Positions 14,177-20,624 of a DNA stretch of 20,624 nucleotides are shown one piece after another (the stretch's first letter is position 1; each line of letters begins with the position of its first letter). The stretch is from UBA5078 sp963977405 (lineage in GTDB: Bacteria; Pseudomonadota; Gammaproteobacteria; Pseudomonadales; Pseudohongiellaceae). A program made the position numbers and the translations under genes. The notes under the pieces are model-generated. The model saw nothing but the letters and a program-made list of their open reading frames with translations. It was not told where the DNA came from and did not search any database. The stretch is from positions 1 to 20,624 of the forward strand of contig CAXBOY010000052.1 of NCBI GenBank assembly GCA_963977405.1, read 5' to 3'.

Positions 14177-16951
14177 ATGAAACAAACCGCTATGAACGCC
14201 ACTAAAAAAACCACCACTAAAAAAGCGGCAAAGTCCGTCAAGACCACTAAATCATCTCAGTACGTTTACAATTTCGGTCAGCAGACCGATGGTAACGCGA
14301 CCATGCGCGAGCTATTGGGCGGCAAGGGTGCAAACCTTGCAGAGATGGCGGCGATTGGCTTGCCAGTTCCCCCTGGCTTTACCATCAGTACAGAGGTGTG
14401 TACCTATTTCTACGCACACGGCCGCAGCTATCCAAAGAGCTTAACGTCGGATGTGAAAACTGCAGTCGGGCTCATCGAGAAGCAGATGAAAAAAGTGTTC
14501 GGCGGCAAGGACAACCCCTTGCTAGTGTCCGTGCGCTCCGGTGCCCGCGACTCTATGCCTGGCATGATGGATACCATTCTTAACCTCGGCCTCAACGATG
14601 TCACAGTTGAAGGCTTAGCAAAGATCTCCGGCAAGCCTAGCTTTGCGTGGGACTGCTACCGCCGCTTCATTCAGATGTATGGCGATGTGGTGATGGGCGT
14701 GCAAGCGGTTGACGAAGAGTCTGACGACCCATTTCACGAACTATTAGATGCATTGAAGAAGTCGCTGAACAAGAAACTAGACAGCGAATTAACCGCCGAA
14801 GACCTGCAGCTGTTGGTCGGGCAGTATAAAGAGCTTATTCGCAAGCGCACCGGAACAGCCTTTCCACAAGACGTGTACGAGCAATTATGGGGTGCTACTG
14901 GCGCCGTGTTCGGGTCTTGGAGAAACGACCGCGCAATTCTATACCGCCAGCAATATGGCATCCCAGCAGAGTGGGGCACAGCCGTCAACATTCAGGCAAT
15001 GGTGTTCGGCAATGCTGGCGACGACTGCGCCACGGGTGTTGCATTTACCCGCGACCCAGCCAATGGCGAGAAGCGCTTCTATGGCGAATATTTGATCAAT
15101 GCCCAAGGCGAAGACGTAGTAGCGGGTGTGCGCACCCCTAAAGCGATCTCTGTCATGGAAAAGGAAATGCCAAAGAGTTTCGCAGCCCTTGAGAAAGTGC
15201 GCACGAAACTAGAAAGCCATTTCAAAGATATGCAGGACTTCGAGTTCACTATCGAAGGTGGCAGACTCTTTATGTTGCAGACTCGCAACGGCAAACGCAC
15301 AGGCCTTGCGGCGATTCGTATCGCGGTAGAAATGGTAAAAGAAAAGCTCATGGATCAGCGCACCGCGCTGCTGAAGATTCCTGCAGAATCTGTAGATACC
15401 CTTCTGGTCCCGATCTTCGATGTACGCTCGCAGAAAGAAGCCACGATGATAGGCAAAGGCCTACCGGCAGGTCCAGGGGCTGCAACAGGTCGCATCGCCT
15501 TCACCGCCGCTGCTGCAGAGATCGAGTCGCGCAAGGGCAATAAAGTAGTGCTTTGCCGTACAGAGACCTCGCCAGACGACCTCAAGGGCATGCTCTACTC
15601 ATCAGGCATTCTTACTACTCGTGGCGGTGTGTCCTCCCACGCGGCACTCGTTGCTCGTCAGCTTGGCAAGGTCTGCGTTTGCGGCGCAGGCGATGTCACG
15701 ATCAACTATGAGAAACGCACTCTAACGGCCGGCGGAGTTACGCTGTCTGAAGGCGACTATATCTCGATCAATGGCACCACTGGTGCGATTTATAAGGGCA
15801 TGATCGAAAGCGCGGACTCTGAAGTTAAGCGCGTACTTGAGGGCACCTTGAAGCCTGAGAAGAGCTATACCTATGAGTTATTCCAAACCGTAATGGCTTG
15901 GTCTGATAAGTACCGCAAGCTGCGCATACGCACCAATGCGGATACTCCAGCGATGGCTGAGACGGCTGTAGCTTATGGAGCAGAGGGCATCGGCCTGTGT
16001 CGTACAGAACATATGTTCTTTGAAGGCGATCGCATCGATTTCATGCGGCAGATGATTCTGGCGGTGGATCAGGTACAACGCAAAGCGGCACTAAGAAAGC
16101 TGCTGCCTTTCCAGCGTAAAGATTTCGTTGGTTTGTTCAAGGCTATGGCTGGGCGCCCGGTCACAATTCGCCTCCTCGATCCTCCTTTGCATGAGTTCCT
16201 GCCACAGGACGACGCGGTGCGTCGCCAGCTAGCAGACAAGCTTGGCTTGCCACTAGAGTTCGTGATCGAGCGCATCAAGGCACTACATGAAGAGAACCCA
16301 ATGCTGGGTTGCCGTGGCTGTCGCTTGGGCATCCTTTACCCCGAAATCACGGAAATGCAGGTTCGAGCAGTGTTCGAGGCGGCGGCATCAGTGATGACGG
16401 CGAAGAAGTCGCCAATGAAGGTAAACCCGGAGATCATGATTCCATTGGTTGGCTTCAAGGCGGAACTGGCAGACCAGTTGGCGATCGTGCACCGTGTTGC
16501 TGCCGAAGTGATGGAGAAGAACCAGATCAAGATCGACTACATAGTAGGAACGATGATCGAGGTGCCACGTGCGGCAATCACTGCTGAGCAGATCGCGGAA
16601 GAGGCGCAGTTCTTCAGCTTCGGCACGAACGATCTTACGCAGACTACATTGGGCTTGAGCCGCGACGACATGGGCTTATTCTACGATGAGTATCAGCGCA
16701 AAGAGATCTATAACAAGAACCCCTTTGCGAGCCTAGATCAGTCGGGCGTCGGCAAACTAATGGAGTTTGCAGTGGAGAATGGGCGCAAGGCGCGCAAAGA
16801 CCTGAAGCTTGGCATTTGCGGTGAACACGCAGGTGATCCAGACTCGATCGATTTCTGTCACCGCTTAGGCCTGCAATACGTGAGCTGCTCCCCTCCCCGC
16901 GTGCCCATCGCTCGCTTGGCGGCGGCGCAGGCAGCTCTAAGAAACAAGTAA
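14177..16951 (+). CDS. ppdK: Pyruvate, phosphate dikinase
   Basis: A cytosolic enzyme of about 924 residues that interconverts pyruvate, ATP and phosphate with phosphoenolpyruvate, AMP and pyrophosphate, serving gluconeogenesis or PPi-linked glycolysis. The N-terminal ATP-grasp domain begins at YVYNFGQQ and includes GGKGANLAEMAAIGLPVPPGF and SVRSGARDSMPGMMDT. The swivelling phosphohistidine domain has TRGGVSSHAALVAR with catalytic His488. The C-terminal TIM barrel ends with GICGEHAGDP, containing catalytic Cys881. The regulatory Thr usually two residues before the His is Ser486 here. The protein starts with an unusual Lys/Thr-rich leader (NATKKTTTKKAAKSVKTTK) before the conserved core. The start is uncertain: ATGs at 14114, 14159, 14177 and 14192 are in frame, and none has a well-placed ribosome site. 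AGAGGAG at 14124-14130 is too far from the later ATGs. Confidence 0.95.
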   Translation: MKQTAMNATKKTTTKKAAKSVKTTKSSQYVYNFGQQTDGNATMRELLGGKGANLAEMAAIGLPVPPGFTISTEVCTYFYAHGRSYPKSLTSDVKTAVGLIEKQMKKVFGGKDNPLLVSVRSGARDSMPGMMDTILNLGLNDVTVEGLAKISGKPSFAWDCYRRFIQMYGDVVMGVQAVDEESDDPFHELLDALKKSLNKKLDSELTAEDLQLLVGQYKELIRKRTGTAFPQDVYEQLWGATGAVFGSWRNDRAILYRQQYGIPAEWGTAVNIQAMVFGNAGDDCATGVAFTRDPANGEKRFYGEYLINAQGEDVVAGVRTPKAISVMEKEMPKSFAALEKVRTKLESHFKDMQDFEFTIEGGRLFMLQTRNGKRTGLAAIRIAVEMVKEKLMDQRTALLKIPAESVDTLLVPIFDVRSQKEATMIGKGLPAGPGAATGRIAFTAAAAEIESRKGNKVVLCRTETSPDDLKGMLYSSGILTTRGGVSSHAALVARQLGKVCVCGAGDVTINYEKRTLTAGGVTLSEGDYISINGTTGAIYKGMIESADSEVKRVLEGTLKPEKSYTYELFQTVMAWSDKYRKLRIRTNADTPAMAETAVAYGAEGIGLCRTEHMFFEGDRIDFMRQMILAVDQVQRKAALRKLLPFQRKDFVGLFKAMAGRPVTIRLLDPPLHEFLPQDDAVRRQLADKLGLPLEFVIERIKALHEENPMLGCRGCRLGILYPEITEMQVRAVFEAAASVMTAKKSPMKVNPEIMIPLVGFKAELADQLAIVHRVAAEVMEKNQIKIDYIVGTMIEVPRAAITAEQIAEEAQFFSFGTNDLTQTTLGLSRDDMGLFYDEYQRKEIYNKNPFASLDQSGVGKLMEFAVENGRKARKDLKLGICGEHAGDPDSIDFCHRLGLQYVSCSPPRVPIARLAAAQAALRNK

Positions 16952-16967
16952 GCAAACGCTTACCTTA

Positions 16968-17002
16968 AAAAGCCCCAGCGATTCTGTATCTCTGGGGCTT
17001 TT
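16968..17002 (+). terminator. Intrinsic terminator of ppdK
   Basis: An 11-bp perfect stem (aaaagccccag 16968-16978 with ctggggctttt 16992-17002) with a 13-base loop starts 16 bases after the ppdK stop and is followed by GTTTCT. The A-rich left arm and T-rich right arm are typical of a rho-independent terminator. Confidence 0.9.
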
Positions 17003-17449
17003 GTTTCTAGCAAGAAACGACTTTATAGGTGACAAAATTGCGCTCTCACGCTGTTCCTCGCGCCACGCCGCGCAGAATTGAACCATGACTGAGCGATTCT
17101 GAATTTGCGACAAACTATTACAATTACGGTATGGGCCGTTGATTACTAATCGTGGATACTTTCGCTATAGGAGCGTAACAGCCGAAGAGCACTTCGCTAC
17201 ACCTGTTATTTACAGTAAATATCAAACAGTTAATAACAATTGAGCTTTCCGAGAAGCTGTAAAGCTGGCGTTAAGCTTGCCAGTCCTATGATCTATCTTA
17301 TACACGCGGGGGCCCCGCTTGACCCGGCTGGGGCACGTGGTTACTCTTGCGCCAGCGGTGGTAAATGCGTAGCATCCTGCCGGTTGACTCCGTCCACTTG
17401 AATGACGGATGTGCACGAATTACCGACATATTAGCGGGAGAATCCAAAA
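17003..17449. other. Gene-free upstream region of the PQQ dehydrogenase-YceI operon
   Basis: No convincing gene is present in this stretch; the 64-codon minus-strand frame around 17222-17416 has no family resemblance or ribosome site. Visible elements are a 7-base inverted repeat tgttatt/aataaca (17204-17210 and 17232-17238), a candidate promoter at 17277-17304 and a GC palindrome gcgggg-g-ccccgc (17306-17318). A long leader of about 140 bases would result if that promoter is used. Confidence 0.45.
17277..17304 (+). promoter_or_regulatory. Candidate sigma70 promoter for the PQQ dehydrogenase-YceI operon
   Basis: TTGCCA (17277-17282; five of six matches to the -35 consensus), a 16-base spacer and TATACA (17299-17304; four of six matches to the -10) lie 145 bases before the ATG at 17450. 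The GC palindrome at 17306-17318 would fall on the transcription start, where a regulator or a 5' hairpin could act. Confidence 0.4.
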
Positions 17450-19384
17450 ATGATCACAAGAAAAAGATTGATGTCTTCACTCATTGCAAGCGTTGGCGTC
17501 ATGATCTGTGCCCCGGCTGCACTAAGCCAGTCTGGCACTGATGTATATGCGGGCGATTGGCCTGATTATAACGGCAATATGGCGGCTCAACGCTATTCCC
17601 CGCTCGATCAGATTAATGCTGATAACGTAGGCACTATTCGTCAAGCTTGGAGCTTCTCAACAGAGAAGTTCGGGCCGTCACCAGAATTCAACAACACGTC
17701 TACTCCTCTTGAAATAGACGGCGTTCTCTATGCCACCATGGGCGCAACGCGTAATGTAGCAGCATTAGATGCTACTACTGGTCAATTACTGTGGATGTGG
17801 CGCCCTGAAGAAGGCTCACGCTATGATGACGCGCCTCGTAAAGGCGCAGGCCGCGGCGTAGCATTCTGGCGCGATGGCGACAAAGCCCTTGTCATGACTA
17901 TCACCCCGGGCTTTTTCCTTGTGGCACTCGATGCCAAGACTGGCATCCCCGACCCAAGCTTTGGCGACAACGGTCGCGTTGACCTGTACGAAGGCCTACG
18001 TAACGCTTATGCCGACGGCTACGACGATCTCGATATCGGCTCTTCCATGCCTCCATTCATCATGAATGATGTGGTAGTAGTTGGTCCTGCTCACAAAGTA
18101 GGCATGCGTCCTCGCTCTATGACCAATGTAAAGGGTGATGTTCGAGCATTTGATGCACGCACTGGCGAGCTGATGTGGACTTTCAAAACAATTCCAGAGC
18201 GCGGCGAATTCGGCTCTGAAAGCTGGTTAGACGACGGCATCGATTTTACCGGCAACGCTGGCGTGTGGGCACCAATGTCCGGCGATCCAGAGCTTGGCCA
18301 TGTCTACCTGCCTGTTGAATCCGCTACCGGCGATCGTTACGGTGGCGACCGTCCAGGCGACAACCTATTTGCTAACAGCCTAGTAGCCTTGGATATCAAA
18401 ACCGGTGAGAGAATTTGGCACCATCAGTTGATTCACCACGACATCTGGGATTGGGATAACCCCTCCGCTGCTGTCTTGGCAGACCTACCCAATGGCCGTA
18501 AAGTCGTGATGCAAGTGACTAAGCAAAACTTTGTTTACACATACGATCGTGAGACTGGCGAGCCAGTTTGGCCTATAGATGAGCTTCCAGTGCCAGCCGG
18601 AGACGTACCAGGCGAATGGTACTCACCTACCCAGCCATTCCCAAGCAAGCCACCAGCGTTCGATCGTCAGGGTTTCACTGAGGCCGACCTGATCGACTTT
18701 ACTCCGGAGCTACGTGCAGCTGCGCTAGAGGCAATCAAACCTTTCCGTTTGAGCACCAATCTTTACACGCCTCCTTCACTAGCCGAAGGCTCGCCCGATG
18801 GCACTGTTGGCGTATTGAGCCTGCCCTCTGCAACTGGCGGCGCAAACTGGGAAGGCAGCGCACTCGATCCTGAGACGGGCCTACTCTATGTACCATCCAG
18901 GACTGCGTTAGCGGTGTTATCGGTTGGAAAAGATGAAGATTCCGACTTAGATTTCAGCGCTGCTTTCGGCGTCCGCGTACCGCGTGTCAGTGGCCTTGAG
19001 ATTGTAAAGCCTCCATATGGCCGCGTGACTGCAATCGACATGAATGAGGGTGAACAAGTTTGGCAGACTGCGAATGCAGATACGCCTGACTCGATCACCA
19101 ACAACCCTGCACTACAGGGCGTGGATATTCCTCGCACTGGCGTAGCTACGCGCGCAGGCCTACTGCTGACCAAGACTCTCCTATTCGTAGGCGAAGGCGT
19201 TGGCGGTGGCAACAAGCTTTACGCTCAAGATAAAGCGACTGGTGAAATCGTTGCCCGCATCGAGCTGCCTAATACGCAGACTGGGCAGCCGTTTACATAC
19301 GAGCATGAAGGTAAACAATACATCGCCATGTTTGTTAGTGGCGGCGGCAGACCAACTGAATTGGTCGCCTTCACATTACCTTAA
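17450..19384 (+). CDS. Secreted PQQ-dependent dehydrogenase, third and more diverged member
   Basis: A 644-residue quinoprotein beginning with a signal peptide (MITRKRLMSSLIASVGVMI, cleavage near ALS-QS). It is a periplasmic beta-propeller with the glucose/quinate-type landmarks DWPDYNGNMAAQRYSPL, GERIWHHQLIHHDIWDWD (His329-His330), TGGANWEGSALDPETGLLY and NNPALQGVDIPRTG. It has no haem motif, no membrane domain and no vicinal cysteines. It is clearly homologous to the two enzymes at the left end but much more different from them than they are from each other. It has fewer cysteines and a shorter central part, so it probably has a different substrate. GGAG lies 11 bases before the ATG. It heads an apparent operon with two YceI-family genes, the next starting 26 bases after its stop, which suggests its electron acceptor may be a quinone bound by those proteins. 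Confidence 0.94.
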   Translation: MITRKRLMSSLIASVGVMICAPAALSQSGTDVYAGDWPDYNGNMAAQRYSPLDQINADNVGTIRQAWSFSTEKFGPSPEFNNTSTPLEIDGVLYATMGATRNVAALDATTGQLLWMWRPEEGSRYDDAPRKGAGRGVAFWRDGDKALVMTITPGFFLVALDAKTGIPDPSFGDNGRVDLYEGLRNAYADGYDDLDIGSSMPPFIMNDVVVVGPAHKVGMRPRSMTNVKGDVRAFDARTGELMWTFKTIPERGEFGSESWLDDGIDFTGNAGVWAPMSGDPELGHVYLPVESATGDRYGGDRPGDNLFANSLVALDIKTGERIWHHQLIHHDIWDWDNPSAAVLADLPNGRKVVMQVTKQNFVYTYDRETGEPVWPIDELPVPAGDVPGEWYSPTQPFPSKPPAFDRQGFTEADLIDFTPELRAAALEAIKPFRLSTNLYTPPSLAEGSPDGTVGVLSLPSATGGANWEGSALDPETGLLYVPSRTALAVLSVGKDEDSDLDFSAAFGVRVPRVSGLEIVKPPYGRVTAIDMNEGEQVWQTANADTPDSITNNPALQGVDIPRTGVATRAGLLLTKTLLFVGEGVGGGNKLYAQDKATGEIVARIELPNTQTGQPFTYEHEGKQYIAMFVSGGGRPTELVAFTLP

Positions 19385-19410
19385 TCTGAAAACTAGGAGT
19401 AAGTATTACT

Positions 19411-19986
19411 ATGCGAACTTTAGTAAAACGCGCGGTGTTTGCACCGCTTCTGTTGGTCGTTGGCGCACAAGCGCAAGCTGCAAATTGGGAAATCGACTCG
19501 GCTGAATCCCGCGTTGTTTTCAAATATTCCTATGAAGGCACTCCGTACGAAGGCGAGTTCAAGAACGTTGCAGCTACCTTCGATATCGATCCGATGAATC
19601 CAGCCTCATGTGACTTCTCAGTTACTATCCCAATTGCTGACATCAGCGTTGGCGATGCCGAGACTCTAGATTATTTGATGGATCTGGAAATGTTCGACGT
19701 AGACCAATTCCCTACGGCGACATTCCACGCAGAGAAGTGCAGCATGTCTTCGATGAATCAGTTCTCATCGGAAGGAATGTTGACCATCCGCGATCAGACT
19801 CATCCAATGACGTTCCCATTCACTTTGGAAATGGAAATGTATGACGGCCAGCCACGCTTTCATTTGACTAGCGAAGTTACTGTTCAACGCCTAGATTACG
19901 GCGTCGGTCAGGGTTACTGGGCAAACACGGCAACGATTCCGAATGAAGTAGTCGTTGTTATCGACGTTTACGCCAATCAGAAGTAA
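19411..19986 (+). CDS. YceI-family secreted protein (isoprenoid/quinone-binding lipocalin-like fold)
   Basis: A 191-residue protein with a signal peptide (MRTLVKRAVFAPLLLVVGAQ, cleavage near residue 22-24). YceI landmarks are NWEIDSAESRVVFKYSYEGT at the start of the mature chain, MFDVDQFPTATFHA around residues 94-107, GMLTIRDQTHPMTFPF and, near the end, LDYGVGQGYW with IPNEVVVVIDVYA. Family members with known structure are lipocalin-like barrels holding a polyisoprenoid or ubiquinone chain. Two cysteines (67 and 110) might form a disulfide in the periplasm. AGGAG lies 11 bases before the ATG. It follows the PQQ dehydrogenase by 26 bases and precedes a second YceI gene by 33, so it is almost certainly in one transcript with both. 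Confidence 0.92.
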   Translation: MRTLVKRAVFAPLLLVVGAQAQAANWEIDSAESRVVFKYSYEGTPYEGEFKNVAATFDIDPMNPASCDFSVTIPIADISVGDAETLDYLMDLEMFDVDQFPTATFHAEKCSMSSMNQFSSEGMLTIRDQTHPMTFPFTLEMEMYDGQPRFHLTSEVTVQRLDYGVGQGYWANTATIPNEVVVVIDVYANQK

Positions 19987-20019
19987 TAACGTAAGCACCA
20001 TCGTAAATAGGGTATTTCA

Positions 20020-20624
20020 ATGTTAAATAGTTTACTTTCAAAATGCCGCTGGGTAGCTCTAGGCCTAGTTTCTTCTGCCGTATTGGTTTCATGCGATAAG
20101 TTGTTGACGCCAGATTTCAACACCGACGTTGCAGAACTTCGGGGTGGTGCTTACACCTTGGACAAGGACCACGCGTCCTTGATATTCGAGATCAATCACC
20201 TTGGCTTCTCCACTTTCATTGGTGGTTTCGATGATTTCGAGGCGTCTTTGGATTTCGATCCAGAGAACGTTGCGAACTCGAGCCTAGAAGTGATCGTGAA
20301 TATGGACAGCCTAGACGTAAACCTGCCAGAGTTCGAAGAAGAGCTTAAGGGCGACAACTGGTTCGATGTAGCACAGTTCCCACAAGCTATTTTCCGCACC
20401 ACTTCCTATGTGGGAGCGGGTGAGGGCGAAGGCGCACACGTATTCATAGGCGATCTGACTATGCACGGCGTGACTGCTCCTGTAACTCTGAACGTTGTAT
20501 TCAACGGTGGTGGCCGTAACTTCCTAACCAGAAGCTACACACTAGGCTTCGAAGCAAGCGCACAGTTCAAGCGCTCTGATTTCGGTGTAGACCGATTCAC
20601 CAACTTCGGTGTTGGCGATGACAT
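20020..20624 (+). CDS. YceI-family lipoprotein (partial, cut by right edge)
   Basis: The 201 codons seen begin at ATG 20020, seven bases after AGGG. The N-terminus ends in a lipobox, LVSC, with Cys25 as the lipidation site; the following Asp-Lys (CDK) puts Asp at +2, which often retains lipoproteins at the inner membrane. The mature part is a YceI domain: YTLDKDHASLIFEINHLGFS, WFDVAQFPQAIFRTT, GDLTMHGVTAPVTLNVVF and FKRSDFGVDRFTNFGVGDD, close to the expected end of the domain. It is thus a membrane-anchored relative of the soluble YceI protein just upstream, and the third gene of the PQQ dehydrogenase operon. The stop codon lies outside the window. Confidence 0.92.
   Translation, partial: MLNSLLSKCRWVALGLVSSAVLVSCDKLLTPDFNTDVAELRGGAYTLDKDHASLIFEINHLGFSTFIGGFDDFEASLDFDPENVANSSLEVIVNMDSLDVNLPEFEEELKGDNWFDVAQFPQAIFRTTSYVGAGEGEGAHVFIGDLTMHGVTAPVTLNVVFNGGGRNFLTRSYTLGFEASAQFKRSDFGVDRFTNFGVGDD

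Noticed and set aside
17204..17238. Inverted repeat tgttatt/aataaca as a mobile-element end or operator
   Set aside because: Seven A/T-rich bases with a 21-base spacer are expected by chance, and there is no transposase or target duplication.
17222..17416. 64-codon minus-strand open frame upstream of the third PQQ dehydrogenase
   Set aside because: No ribosome site, no recognisable family, cysteine- and serine-rich random-looking composition, and it overlaps the likely promoter region.

Overview
The window looks like the chromosome of a free-living, probably marine gammaproteobacterium of the Pseudomonas/Cellvibrio/Halieaceae-like lineages. The grounds are a Pseudomonas-type EF-P with its arginine rhamnosyltransferase EarP, a fused RlmKL, a conventional RlmJ, and several secreted PQQ-dependent dehydrogenases of the kind common in marine heterotrophs. 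The lineage is inferred from gene content and family resemblance; no marker gene fixes a genus. No tRNA, rRNA, CRISPR, IS element, phage gene or defence system was seen.

Left part (1-5532, minus strand). Two tandem, gap-free paralogues of a secreted quinoprotein dehydrogenase open the window. The first is cut by the left edge. They are separated by a strong intrinsic terminator, and each has the same GAGGAAA ribosome site. Beyond them lie rlmJ and a sodium:solute symporter on the same strand.

Middle (5533-10607, plus strand). A divergent control region, with a perfect 8+8 palindrome next to an A7GCT7 tract, precedes a tight three-gene cluster: a PmtA-like SAM methyltransferase, a VTT/DedA-like membrane protein and rlmKL. 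Two cupin genes follow: a secreted two-cupin protein and a small cytosolic cupin.

Middle-right (10604-13947, minus strand). An ATP-grasp ligase of unknown substrate overlaps the last cupin tail-to-tail by 4 bases. It lies just behind a tiny 35-residue lysine-rich gene. Then comes the earP-efp pair, in which EarP is expected to rhamnosylate Arg32 of the neighbouring EF-P. Pyruvate, phosphate dikinase is transcribed divergently from earP and ends in a clear terminator.

Right part (17277-20624, plus strand). After a 0.5-kb gene-free stretch with a candidate promoter comes an apparent operon: a third, more diverged PQQ dehydrogenase, a secreted YceI-family protein and a YceI-family lipoprotein cut by the right edge. 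YceI-fold proteins bind isoprenoid molecules including quinones, and PQQ dehydrogenases of this class give electrons to quinone or another periplasmic carrier. This operon is therefore the best candidate here for an undescribed system, a periplasmic oxidation module with its own quinone-binding proteins. That coupling is inference, not something the sequence proves.
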